The notes under the pieces: model-generated | The model's input: the letters and a program-made list of their open reading frames with translations, nothing else | Database searches by the model: none | What the model was told of the DNA's origin: nothing | In this document: positions 36,292 through 48,306 of the stretch, piece by piece | Layout of the letters: each line of letters begins with the position of its first letter | Numbering within the stretch: the first letter of the stretch is position 1 | DNA from: Panaeolus papilionaceus | Lineage: Eukaryota > Basidiomycota > Agaricomycetes > Agaricales | Assembly (NCBI GenBank): GCA_015501605.1 | Contig: JADNRZ010000003.1 | Span: 2,356,001-2,420,000, forward strand | Reading direction: 5' to 3' | DNA: 64,000 nucleotides | Program-made: the position numbers and the translations under genes

Positions 36292-37279
36292 CCCCTAATT
36301 AGTGTTGCTGCGAGTTGGAGTTAGCTTGGAGTCGAGTTAAACTCAGCTTGATGGCAAAACCAAAAAGGAAACTCGACTCAACTTGACGCGAGCTGGCTCC
36401 ATCCCAATTTGGGGAGCCCACATCAGCCATCAATCTGGCATGCTCGCCAGTTTTGCTGATGCTCAGCCAACGCATTGGTGGTAAAATAAACAATTTTATT
36501 GTCTATTCAAACCATTGTCAAAGCCTCTTATTGTGCAATGTGCCTTCATATAATTATGGTTGGGTTGGAACCCGAACCTGAACTCAGGATTTGGTTATTC
36601 CCAGTTGATCAGATACCCTCGCAAACTCAAAACACCATTCATGACTTCAGTCTGGTGCACCACCCAAGTAATAAATGTACTTCCCCTTTCAAATCCCTCC
36701 AATCATTGTATTTTTAGTTTGCAGTCAAAAAATGCAGTGGGTTAAAATTTAAATGTAACAAGCCTACCAGGAGGGTTGCCTTCTACTCATGGATAATATT
36801 AAAGCAAATGAACTGACTACCTCTGAGTTCGGGAATACATCTTAGTAATATATGCCAAAGTTTTTCTATGATTGTTATTTTTTTTGGGCTGTTGTAACCA
36901 ACACTCAACTGAAAGCTACTTAGGGACAACCCTCACGACTCGAGGTAGAACTTGAAAGTGTCAGGCCGTAAGATTATCCTGGCCAAGGACACCGGCGAGG
37001 CCCAAAGGAATACAATTAATTGGTAAAATATTTTCTTGTGTGCTTAGCCTCTGCCCATGAATAACACTGCAGCAAGAGCTCCTACCAGTGAGTGCACTGT
37101 GCACTGTGAAGGAGTACTCATCGCGAGCTTGCCGCTGCTGCCGACTTGGACAAAACGGGAAACAGCTTGATGGCGCTCGAGCTCAGCTCGAGTTAGAGGT
37201 AACTCGAGTTCGTCGGAGTTTGATTTTCCATCAGCTCGAGCTGAACTCCAGCTTGACTCGCGGCAACACTACCCCTAAT
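36292..37279 (+). mobile_element. Non-autonomous hAT-like element with 8-bp target duplications
   Basis: The element is 36300-37271 (972 bp). It begins TAGTGTTGCTGCGAGT and ends ACTCGCGGCAACACTA, i.e. terminal inverted repeats that extend imperfectly for about 60 nt (through the shared CTCAGCTTGATGG / CCATCAGCTCGAGCTG part). It is flanked by perfect direct repeats CCCCTAAT at 36292-36299 and 37272-37279. Eight-bp target duplications and TAGTG-type tips are hallmarks of hAT transposons. The interior contains no long ORF and no transposase, so it must move in trans. Subterminal parts are dense in CTCGAG/GAGCTC-type palindromes. Confidence 0.85.
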
Positions 37280-38092
37280 ACTAGCAGGCGGGTTTTGTGA
37301 AGCACCCGCATCCAATTGTGCTAAATTTTACTCTGAGAAGGCCAAGGTCGTGTGGAACTGTTGACAAGGGTCGGACGTTGTTTACGTTTACGGTTAGGAG
37401 AAACTTGGGAGTGCATAGAGAAGGTGTCCGGCGATCATTGTCAATAGCGAAGATGATACGCTGCGTTTTGACAACGTTTTGATATGAATTTAGTATTTAG
37501 TGAGGCGGGATCTAAGCGAACAGGACTGGGAGTTATGGGCGTCTATCTCAGATCCTCATATTTGCAAAACGGACATAAGCTCTCATGCACGCTATCCAGG
37601 CTTGGTCATATCGCAGTGCGCTGGACTGTGAGGGTACGCACTCATGCTGAGCAAAGCGGTGATTGCCGGGTGACGAGGGTTTGCATCCGTAGTCTAAATT
37701 TAGACTTGGACTTGAACTTCGACCTCAACTTGCACCACTCAGCCCCTGAGGTCCATTTTAGATTCGAAGAACTTGAAATCTCCGCTATAGTGGAATATAC
37801 CTGGCTATACTCCTATTCTACATTCTACCCGTTGAGCAGGTCAAGTCAAATGACCCATCATATGGATTGAAGATGCGTTTTACGGACCGCCCTTGACGCT
37901 GGAGTTGAATACGAACCATCATCTGTGATTGAATGCCGAATCTCGACGGTGACTTGGGACATATAGGAGGGGGGTTTGTAGGCCTCAACTTCGTAGTATT
38001 TTTTGTGCGGTCCGGGGTCTTGTGATCGCATGCTTTACCAGGGAGTTATAAGACGGCGGCCGTTTGGTTGTAGTTTGCCTTAGGTCTACAAG
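37280..38092. other. Intergenic region upstream of GH127 paralog 2
   Basis: Open frames such as 37484-37870 (plus) show no family. Holds the promoter of the downstream gene; nothing else recognised. Confidence 0.4.
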
Positions 38093-41000
38093 ATGGTACG
38101 TTTCCTCTCTTAATACTTACGGCTACACAGACGTCTAATTTTACTTGTGATTAGAAAGTACTCTTAGTCGCTACATTGGCATTACAAGCCATCCGGTCTA
38201 CGTTTGGTGCATGTATGTCTTTCACCATTTTTACTTGCATATCTATTGCTTGAAATAACTACTCATAACTTCAAATAACCAGTACAACCTCCCAAATTTA
38301 CCCGACCCCCCATTTCCACTATCAAACCCCTGGGATGGGCACTTGACCAGGGACGCGTTCAGGCTAATGGACTTGCGGGACACCTCTATGAATTCGGGAG
38401 CTAGTATGTTACATGACTCCGCGATGGTACTTCATACTGACCATATTATAGCGTCCACGGCTCTATCTGGGTCGAAGGCGGATCCATCGAGTACAGTGCC
38501 ATGCATGAGGCTGCTCCGTATTGGTTGTAAGTGTCCTCCCTCCCCCTTTACAACATCATCCCCATCCCATACCTCATACTCACCCATCCTTGTACACAGC
38601 AACGGCATGGTCGCGCTCGCATTCCAAATCGGGGACAGCAGGCTCATAAGTCAAGTCCGGTCGTTCCTTGATTGGACACTCGCCCACCAAGGCTCCGATG
38701 GTTGGATTGGGCCAGAACCGTATGTGCCCAATGCGAATCCGCCGCGGTTGGTATGGCCGAGGTATCTTGTACTGTTGGGTTTAATTGTGAGTTCAGACTC
38801 TTCATTAGCTATGGTCTAATGTGGGGATTACTGACCCTACGTTTTTGGTGAACCACGTAGCAATACGCAGAAGCTGACCCCAGTCAGGCTTCGCGTATCA
38901 TCACTGCGATCCATAAGTTCGCAGCGTTGTCCAATACTCTGTGGAAGAATAATCAACAAGGTACTCCGTCGATGGGGTTCCAGTTTGATTGTCAGTACGT
39001 GCGTTGGGAAGAGGTGGGTTACTCTTTTTTCAGTGTAAATCATGATCCTGGGTTGCTGATGTGGCCGTTTTTGTTGCTGGTTTTTAGCTTGTATACTCCC
39101 TTGAATGGCTTTATGATAATGCTCCTCAAGGTATTTATTCTCTTTCTTATGATTATCGGATAAATGTTGAGAGGAAAAAATAGGAAAGGAATCTCAGTTG
39201 CTCGAGACGATGCAACTCGTCCGCAACCAGGGATACTCCTGGAAGAGTAAATGGTTCACCGACGCTGCGTTCCCGAAGCAGGCTGTGACTAGGACGAATT
39301 CGCAAACGTACGTTGCGTCCCACATCCCTTTCTTTGATTCCATCTCATTTATACTTGAACAGTCATGGTGTTAACACGGCAGAAGGTCTGTCCCTGTCAA
39401 CCCCGTCACGTCAAGACCGCATTCTGATGCCGTTGCTTTTCATAGCCCTCAAATCTGAAGCACTCGCCTGGAGATTCACAAACGATCAAACCGACATCCA
39501 AAGCACGATTAACCGTCTGGATATGCTTTATAAATACCATGGTCAAGCTTCTGGTATGTCCCTTTTCTCTTGGATTTATTTCTGTTAGTAGGCAAAGACA
39601 CGATCTGATGTTTTTTTTTTTCTTTTGAAAAGGTACGTTTGCTGCTGATGAGCACATGGCCGGTTTGGACCCATCCCGAGGGTGAGCTTCTTTTTCTTTG
39701 TCGAATTTCTGCCCTCTTACATGCAACTAATGTTTTTTTTCTTTCAAATAGCACTGAGCTTTGTGCTGTCGTGTAAGCCGTCCTCAGCCTATGAACCCCC
39801 AGATACGCGTCTGACACTATTCTTGATTTATCCAGCGAGCAAATCTTCTCCCTTGCTACCGTTTACTCTATTCTGGGTAACAACTCTGTTGCTGATCGAG
39901 TTGAGAAATTGGGTGAGCTTTTTTGTCACCCAGTGTGAATGAAGAAACTAAAGCAGAATCTTTCCTTTAGCCTACAATGCCCTTCCTGCTACCATGCTGC
40001 ATGACTGGACTGGTAAGTCTCTGATGATTGGTACTTAATCGTCGTTGTGCTAATATGTATGTGGATTTTTAGCGCACCAATACGATCAGCAGGGTGCGTA
40101 CCCTTTATCATGACGGTCTTCGTAGCTAACATGTTGAAAATACTTATTTCAGTTAATCAAATCTGGGCTCAGAACATGAACCCCGCACCTTGGGGCACCA
40201 ACAGTGGTGGCTCTAACATTTACGGATTCGAGCCGTGCGTTTGCCTTCTGATCCAAAAACCAACAAAAACCAATGGTGATACTAACGCTGGCCTTCGCTT
40301 ATTAGGAACTACCCCTGCTGCACCGTCAACCACCCCCAAGGATACCCCAAATTCTGGTACCACACCTTCATGATTGACAACTCTGATAAGTCCTTGGTCC
40401 ACGTCTTACTCGGACCTTCTAAGTTCACTGGGGATGTTGGGTCCGGCAATCATGTTACTGGTGCGTCATTTCTATCCGTTCCATTGTATTTAATTGAATG
40501 AAATGATGCTGATGCATAAACCACCTTGGATAAATCAATAATAGTCACCGCCGACACCCTCTACCCATTCGGTCTATCCATCAAGTACACCATCACCGCT
40601 ACTTCAGCGTTCAAATTCAAGGTTCGCATCCCTGATTGGGCAAAGAACGGCCAGACGAAGTATACGGTTGACGGGGGTAGTGCTGCTGTGGTTTCCCCTG
40701 ATTCGAATTCATTCCAGTCGATTTCGGTGGGTCCTCGCCTTTTTAGTGATGCTGCTTTGATTTTGACTTTGCTGATAAATGTTGGGCCTGACGATTAGGC
40801 TAAAGCTGGTACCACCTCTGTCGTTGTGACGTTCTCTGCACCTTTGAAGGTCGAGACGAGGTATAACAAGGCTGTGGCTATTTCTCGTGGACCTTTGTTG
40901 TATGCTCTTGAGTTGAGCTACAATGATACTGTTACGACTGGTGCTAGGTCCGTGTTGCTTCTAGGCTGTCTGTTTTTTATGATGCTGAATTTCCTTGCCT

Positions 41001-41464
41001 TCGTTGATTTATAGGAGCGGACAAGCTCTCAACGACGTCCGCAATTTGTATCCTAACGCACCCGCTCAGTATTTGACTTCTGTAGGTCTTTGTATTCATC
41101 TCCTATGGCACCACACTGACAATTAAACTCCTTTTAGACCGACCCAAACACTAAAGACCACAAACTCCTCCCTACCACCGAATGGCGCGTCGCAATCGAC
41201 CCATCCACCATCCAAGTCATCGACAACTCTGCATCAACCAGCACGATGCCGTACTATGCCTGGGCCCCTGGCTCGCCCCCTGTTTCCATGAGCGTCAGCG
41301 CATGCCAGATCAACTGGGGCTTGACGAAGAGCACGGCTAGTGCACCGCCCGTTAGCCCGAATGCGTGTGTGGGCAAGGTGTTCAAGGCCAAGTTGGTGCC
41401 GTTTGGTGCTGCGAAGTTGAGGCTTGGGGAGATTCCGACTATGCAGGCTAGTTTGTATGCTTGA
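38093..41464 (+). CDS. Secreted GH127-type glycoside hydrolase (DUF1680), paralog 2
   Basis: 21 exons, 688 aa: 38093-38095, 38155-38212, 38283-38403, 38452-38526, 38600-38786, 38861-39013, 39088-39130, 39184-39307, 39363-39385, 39446-39553, 39633-39681, 39752-39772, 39836-39912, 39971-40012, 40073-40093, 40153-40234, 40306-40460, 40545-40726, 40799-40947, 41015-41081, 41138-41464. Exon 1 codes only for Met; exon 2 encodes the signal peptide KVLLVATLALQAIRSTFGA. Catalytic landmarks are GTELCAVV (Glu and Cys zinc ligands) in exons 10-11 and NYPCCTVNHPQGYPKF (Cys-Cys) in exon 16. Barrel words: WVEGGSIEY, GSDGWIGPEP, FQFDCQYVRWEE; beta domains: IPDWAKNGQTKY, AISRGPLLYALE. It differs from paralog 1 throughout but keeps the intron positions that I compared. 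Likely role: release of arabinose from plant polymers or glycoproteins (family knowledge; the substrate is not proven). Confidence 0.9.
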
Positions 41465-43559
41465 TTGATGATTGGTCGTTTTTTGTTTGTCGTTATAATT
41501 TCTGCTTGATTACAATGTCTACTTTCATACCTCGAACACAGAGTTCTAGAGCCAGCGATAAATGAAATTGATAAGATTCAGTATGATGCGATCTCCGTCT
41601 TATCTTATCTCGACTTGAAACCCTTTTGGCTTGAACCAATTCATATAAACCTGATAAGGCCGCGTATTCGCGGCGAGCCCGGTACGGTTCACGATTTCAC
41701 AAGCACGATGTGATTTCAATGCAGTTCTCAAGGTGCATAACTAACAGTTATTTACAGCAATACTAGAAATACAATTTAGAGTTAATTTTTATAGCACTCG
41801 ATGCATGTAGGTAATAGAAACTGGCTGATAGCTAATAGCTGTTAAGTAGTATTGTCCATTGTTTGCGAGAGCAAAGTAGCGACGGCACTCAAGTCCATGA
41901 ACACGTCTGACGCTCTCCAAGAAACGATATCTCATGGTTCTTCGCGCGAGCGAGCAGGTTGCTGAATGGGGTACTGAATGGTTGCGATGGCAGGTATGGT
42001 CCCTCAAGAGTTGCTCGTGGGAAAATACAGTAAGCAATGTCGGCGCTTAAGAAGTTCATTACACAGGCTATAATGAGTTATATAGTTAATAGTGGTTAAT
42101 ATAATAACAATTGTTCATGTACAGCTGTGGAAATGCATTATAGCTTCGATTGGATTCTTCTGGCAGACCATCACAAAATCAGCAGAAACGTTGCAAGATG
42201 ACTAGACACTGTGAACCCAGCGCAGGCGGAAAACCTGCCGCCCGAAAACCACCAATGAGGTGCGGTAATCCCACCTGTAAAGGTGTGAAATTCCCGCCCC
42301 TCCATGTGCAAGTTGGACATGTGGAGTGCGGCTGATAAACTGCTGGTAAACTTTCGATATCCGTCTTTTTTTTTGGGCGCATTTGTACGCTGGTACTGAT
42401 CATCAGGTAATTTCCACCGCTCCCACACTAAATTCAAAATAGGTTTTCTGCCACTTTATGTTATTCCTCACTACACAGCTAATAAAGCACATTGTTTGTA
42501 ACAAAAATGAAGGTATATTTTTAGGTGACAGATTAAATACAAAAAAAATAATATTACTATGGCTTTGGTAGCTAGAGTGCCCAGAGGAGCTGCTGGGAAA
42601 GAGTTACTATACTGTATTGACCAGAGAATATAATTGACTCACCAAAAACTCCATAAAAAAAAAAAGGCATGAGCATTTCCCCCCAAGAGCATGCTAAGAG
42701 TTTAGCAAATGAAGCAGAACCTTGTCAGCAGCTGGAAGAGTGATAATGAATAAAAACATACTGTCAGTAGCTTCTCTCTTCAGTATTGACTTCCTGAGAG
42801 TGTGAATCAGGTCCAGAGGAAGAGAAGGTGAAAGAGGTGACACAGAGTCTGACCTCAACCAGGTGACCTGAGTCTGCCCTGGAAATAATGATAAAAATTG
42901 GGCAACAAGAGTCTGACCCAAGGGGAAATGAGAGAGGGTGCTGGATGGTAAAGGTGAATGATGTGTGTGGCAGTGAGCAAAGATCAGACTGGAGAGGGAG
43001 GCAACTGTGAAGATGATAGTAATGGGAAAAGAGACAGATAGTGTTGTTGTCATTCAACTTTGAACTTTGAACTTGTCGAAGTCCAACTGTGTGTCATGTG
43101 ATTTCATTTTCCCAATTCAGACTGAGATCTGGTGGATCAACACCGCAGGTTGGTGACACATTTCAAAAGTGGTGCATATTCCCCCCACTATTAATCCCAC
43201 AATGCTAATGACTGAAATTTACGACGTTAAGGTGCACATTTTCCCTTCCAAATTTCTGCCCCTACGGCTTTTCTGCCCCAATTGGGTTCACAGTGAGAAT
43301 ACATTGTGACTTACTGGAATCCCCTGTGATCACCACAATCCCCTGCAACACCTACAATTCCCTACAGGGATAGGCATTACTCTGAGGTTCAGAAATAATT
43401 GTGAGCCACTGCAAGGGATTGCAAGGGATTCTAGAAGTCATGAGGGATTGTAGGTGTTACAACGTTAGGCCAGGATTTCTGAGTGTTGCAAAAAACAGAC
43501 CTTTCTTCAGTCACAGCTGGCGCAGGTGAACGATAGGAGAAAAATAAATACCTCTAAGT
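41465..43559. other. Start of the AT-rich repeat block; no gene recognised
   Basis: The composition changes from gene-like to AT-rich in this stretch. A small imperfect hairpin has AACACCTACAATTCCCT at 43347-43363 opposite AGGGATTGTAGGTGTT at 43443-43458. The minus-strand frame 42694-43053 has an ATG and a hydrophobic start but no family. Several poly-A/T runs. Confidence 0.4.
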
Positions 43560-43657
43560 TTTCTTTTTTTTTTTCTGCTCAACCTGGATTTGAACCCATG
43601 ACCTGTGGGCTCCACAAACCATGGATGACAAGCGCTTAACAGCTACGCCACAAGAGC
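43560..43657 (-). mobile_element. tRNA-derived SINE-like sequence 1
   Basis: On the minus strand from 43657: an A-box-like word TGGCGTAGCTGTTAAGCGC and a B box GGGTTCAAATCC stand at tRNA-like spacing, followed at once by an A-rich tail (43574-43558). The acceptor arms no longer pair fully, so this is not a working tRNA; it looks like a tRNA-derived retrosequence. Confidence 0.5.
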
Positions 43658-44187
43658 TTTACATATCTCTGGTCATTTGTGCTACATTGTATACCCAACT
43701 GCTGCAACCACCTGTGTACAGAGAGACTTCATCCGTTTTTTATTCACATTTTTGCTTCATTTTTTTTGTCGCTTTTTTAAAAATTCACTTTTTTTTCTTC
43801 ATGTTTATGAGGAGTCTGTCATGGTTCACGTTGTAGGTAATTGTATCCTGTCATACGTGAATGGAATTATTGTCAGGTGTTGTATGGTGAACAAAAAATT
43901 GTAAGTGACTGGGAGTTGCTATAATTAATTGTATGATGTTACAATGCTTCATCAAACAATGTATGAGCTTCCGAGCCACATCGAATTATTTCTCAATTCA
44001 TGTTAGGCACTGGAAAAATTTCATGGAATTGTAAGATGTACAGAATTAAATTGAAGTACTCAGTATATTTAGCAAGAAATTGTCTGCTACTGGAAGCAGC
44101 TGGCATTCATTTCTGCACTGCTCCAAGGCCTCAGAATATTTTATATTAGCTTCCAAGTACACTAATATAAATTATATTGGGTTGAAA

Positions 44188-44736
44188 CTATAACAATATA
44201 TTTGTTTCCCTTCTCAAGACTACAATTCCATGCAGGGATCCTGCAGATTTTATGATGACCATTGTTTGGACCAAGTAGCTAGTGTGGGGGCATTTCCAGG
44301 TTGTAACGGCGAAAAAAGCGAAAACTTGATACTGGTTGTCTAGTGTTGCAGGGTTTGCTGTCCATTGACAAACAATAAGATATCCATGGTTTGACAACCA
44401 GCGTGATATACTGTTGTAATGAATACTGGGGACATAAAGGTTGAGGTCCGAAGTTGGCGAGAAATATTGAGCACAGAAGAAAGCCAACACAGTGGAACCT
44501 GATATCAGAGTGTTTGTCGAACGCAGCAAGTTGTTGAATTCGACGATCAAGTAATAAGGTATAAACTGTATTAAGAGATTATGGTAGTTGAATTGACATT
44601 GAAAGAAGTCGTGAGTACGATGTTGAGTGTCATGGTTGACCATTGACCACACTACCAGCATAGCCAGTGTGAAGAAAGTCAATAAGTAATCAAGGACATT
44701 GCTGTTCCTATGGGAAAGAGTTGTTGTATGCAACAT
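44188..44736 (-). pseudogene. Fragment of an unnamed basidiomycete family (ISGSTVLAFF)
   Basis: Open frame of 182 aa with ATG at 44736. The segment NNLLRSTNTLISGSTVLAFF followed by SDLNLYVPSIHYNSISRWL and HGYLIV looks like a nucleotidyltransferase-like domain ([I/V]SGSxAL...D[L/I]DLY) that I recall as frequent in mushroom genomes. Sequence before and after this domain does not look conserved, so I take it as a partial or decaying copy. Compare 58690-59877. Confidence 0.45.
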
Positions 44737-45045
44737 TGGTTAGAACTTGCTACATGCCTATGTGATTAGTCAGACTCACAAGTGGGATAACATGATTGCG
44801 ATATACAACCCATTTTCTGTAGTTTTGGGATTTTAAACCAACTCTATGATTGAGAAAGTGTGGAGTCCAATTTTTATAATTTAACTCTAAGATAATGGTG
44901 ATGCTCAATTGATCTATCATGATGAAATTGTGGATACATATTACATTGATTTAGAACTATTAATTGAGATGACTGAATTAGAATTCGGAATCGAATACAC
45001 TGGGTCATATTGAGTATTAAGACTCATTTAGAAGAGACTAGAGGC

Positions 45046-46105
45046 TCACAGAGGACCTCTTGATCGCGATGGACCATTCAAACCAGATTTTGCATACTCC
45101 GCTACCCTCCTTTCAAAGAAATTGGATTTTCCTTCCAATGATATCAAGTCCATGAAATCGAATGGATTCCGACTTTTGTATAGGGGTGGAATGTTGATAG
45201 CAATTAGAAGATGGTCTGCAATGAATTCGATGTATTGCTTTGTCAGATCAGCATTCATTCCAATCATCTTCACTGTTAAAGTGTCTCCGCGAATCAGAAT
45301 GAAAATTAGGCCAAGGTACTAGCAACTTATTGAGCATACCTTCTAAAAATTTGTGTTCAATTTCCACGGCTGAAGCTATGATCGATTGAATCTCTGTTTT
45401 GGAAGGTTTGTGTTGAATCTTCTTATATAACATGCATGCGAATTCGGTGTGCATTCCTTCATCGCAGCTAATCAAGTCGTTAGAAAAATTCAAGCCTGGT
45501 AGGAGACCACGTTTTTTCATCCAGAATATGGCAGCAAATGAGCTGGAAAAGAATATTCCTTTGATTGCTGCAAATGCAACCAGACAACATGAGAAGGGAG
45601 AGTTGTGGTCATTGATCCATTTGAAAGCCCAATCAGCTTTTCGGCGAATTGAGGGAAATGATTCGATTGCATTGAGATGGGCCCGGGTCTCCTTGATGGC
45701 TTTGTCTTCGATAAGGTTGTCAATTAATAAGGAGTATGTTTCCAAGTGAATGCTTTCCATGGCCATTTGGAATGAGTAAAAGCACTGTGCTTCCAAAATT
45801 TGAACTTCATTTGAAAATCATTCTACAAGATTGTTGGTTACAATGACATCAGATGCAGCAAAGAAGGCCAGAACACATGAAAGAAACAGACACTCATCAC
45901 TGTTCAATGCAGGCCATTGGCGCTTGTCGTGTGAAAGGTCGATTTCCTCAGGTGTCCAAAATGAAGCTTGGGCTTGTTTGTAGAAATCCCAAATCTCAGA
46001 TAGTAATTAGATCAGATAAGGGTCATTTATTGTGTAGAGAAGTAATTCGCTCACATCTGGATACTCAATAGGATAAATTACGAAACAGTGATTCCTTCGG
46101 TCCAA
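45046..46105 (-). pseudogene. Ribonucleotide reductase small subunit, decayed
   Basis: Read on the minus strand it follows class I R2 from FVIYPIEYPDV (about 46090) through [118 protein letters not shown] to NPFDFMDLISLEGKSNFFE. Damage: an in-frame TGA at 45818-45820 where R2 has Arg (E-R-F-S-x-E-V); the iron-ligand region GIVNENL reads VIVTNNL, so a Glu ligand is lost; the junction before MIGMN lacks the usual ALPV; and the C-terminal tail needed to contact the large subunit is missing. Spliceosomal introns are still present (about 45309-45350 and 46000-46060), so it was copied as DNA, not through mRNA. An active R2 must exist elsewhere. Confidence 0.85.
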
Positions 46106-46396
46106 TATGGGTTCTAATTCTCACTTTTAGTTCATCAAGGAGATAATGAATCAATTCCAATTATTCACTGATGTAAGTGTTTTCTGAACTGGCACTGGAC
46201 ATGTTGTCGTTCACATATCAACATATGAAATCCTTTGGGACTCATTTTATGGAATAACCTTCAGTTTAAGGCACAATTTAGTCGTAGATCGAGTCAGTTT
46301 AACTCAATTGGTAGACGTCATGTATTTTGTTTGATATAGTATGATGTATTCACACGTCATTATAGTCATATGGATTTGAACTGTTGCTGTTGCCTT

Positions 46397-46636
46397 CTAT
46401 GAGTCAAAGTTTAATATCATTATCCACTGACGTTCGTGCATGGGCGATGACTCACAAAATGCAGTGGAGAATTGTTTCCATTCAAACAGTGCTTTCAGTG
46501 TTTTTAATTGGTACTTGGGTTCCCATGTGTCTCCGCAAGGACATGAGTATGACCAGTGCACTCGATAGAAATGTTTACCCTTGATTTTTCGCTCATCAAC
46601 AATTTTGAGAAGTGTTGGTAATGGTCTATGTAACAC
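46397..46636 (-). pseudogene. Chromodomain-like fragment
   Basis: The minus-strand frame has KIVDERKIKGKHFYRVHWSY, a short Cys-containing turn and GDTWEPKYQL. This matches the chromodomain pattern (..ILD.R...G...Y.V.W.GY....TWEP...L) known from Ty3/gypsy integrase ends and chromatin proteins. There is no ATG before it, and the flanks show no integrase, so it is a fragment. Confidence 0.5.
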
Positions 46637-47104
46637 AATTCTTTGTTAAGTTAACAGTGAGCTATCTTTGAAGACAATGCTTACATTGAAAAACGGCTAG
46701 ATGTGTGTATGTCAGAATCTGCCTCCCATGTCTCCTCTGGTCCTGTTGAAGCTTCCCATCAAACCCGTTGGTAAAGTTTACCATTAAATATGTGAGAGTC
46801 TAGGCAGTGAGTTACAGTATGAGCCATTGATAAATAAAACGATAGTGATGGAGCAATTTTGGCTCAGGACAAGAGTATGTTATAATTAAGAGGTGGGTAG
46901 GTGCGCTGAGAAATAATCAAAGGGTCATATGCAAGGTATGACATCGAAGTTTGACTCATAATATCACATTGGTTGGAGGAGATCACAAGATCAAGGTTAA
47001 ATTATTAGAGTTAACAATGTAGTTATCTCAAAACTGTAGTAATACAATTCACTATGGGTCCTTTAAAATATACATTACGTCAAGAATTTCCTGTTAGTAC
47101 CTTG

Positions 47105-47590
47105 TCATTTTTTTCCTTTTCCTTTTCCTGAAGTCTTGGGTTTTTTTTTGGTGGTCGATTCTCCAAAATTATCGAAAATACAGCTGCATTTGTGGCTGGA
47201 GGGCACCTCTTCTTCCATTTCTTCATCATCCATTTTGACAGTCAGGATCTCAGGGATTTCAGGATCTCTTGAAGAGTTGGCTACAATTCGAGTGGTTTCA
47301 GCAACAAATTGAACTACCTATATTTCAATTAACAATGTGACATCTCAAGACAACAGCATAGATACATACAGGTGTCTGTTTAGGAGGTAGCCACACATTA
47401 ATATATCCTTCAAACACTCCAAATGAGCCTGGCCGACACATGTCTGGGAGCCTCCAAGGAGGCACCAAATTGTTTTCAGGATCATAGATCTCTCCTTGTA
47501 TTAAAACCGAAGTGAAGTGCTGAAAGAAAGGTCCTTTATGGTTGGGGAGAAATTCGACAGGATTGTACAGATGCAGAAATAACAGTGTTA
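47105..47590 (-). pseudogene. Unknown TE-associated protein, 3' part
   Basis: Two exons read well on the minus strand: about 47590-47392 (LYNPVEFLPNHKGPFFQHF, then LIQGEIYDPENNLVPPW, MCRPGSFGVFEGYINVWLPP) and 47338-47105 (VVQFVAETTRIVANSSRDP, a Glu-rich stretch, and a KGKGKK tail with stop at 47107-47105). The intron has a GTATGT donor and a TATAG acceptor. No start codon in phase was found upstream. The family is not recognised. Confidence 0.4.
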
Positions 47591-48306
47591 GAGTTGGTTG
47601 AAGTTGTCATTGTTGTGAAATCTGTTAACTTATAAAACAATAGGTGAATTACTAGTTTGATATATGGTCAAAGTTTCGAAGTGTGTTGGGATTTGAGAGA
47701 GTATTGAGTATGATATCTACACTCATGCGGTACCGTATTTATACTTTTTTTTGCTGCCTGTTAGACCATGTTTATATGTTGTGTAGTGCACAGTTGTTAG
47801 TCGGTTTCAAAGTGATACACTTGGACAGTCAATGCATCGAAACACAACAGCACTTTAGAACAGTTAAGAACACCCCTCAACAGTGTCATCATTAATCTGA
47901 TGCTGATGGTGCACCAACAGTCTGTGTTGCATGTCCAGTTGTAACACTATCATGTTATATGTGTATGGTTGTGTAACTGCATTGGTGCATGTTAAGTCCA
48001 ATCGAAGTGCAAGTGACCCTGCTCAATGGTCCTGTTACATCCGCATTAAACCGAGTGATGAAAGCTGAATCTCCTGTAAACGCAGAAAATAGTAGACAGA
48101 ATGGGTTTGAGCCTATACTTGAAGGGTCGGTGGAACTTTGTGTACGATCTCAAACTGCAACATACCATTATATTCTTCACCTAGTTGTACACTATAAATA
48201 CCAACTAAAAAAAAACATGACTCTAACAAATATTTGACAGAATACCATTCCTCCCAGTTTCCACTTACATCGCATAATACATATACTTGAACCTTCGACT
48301 CGTAGT

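Noticed and set aside
42694..43053. Possible small secreted protein (119 codons, hydrophobic N-terminus)
   Set aside because: Lies in repeat-rich AT sequence with low-complexity composition; nothing supports expression or conservation.
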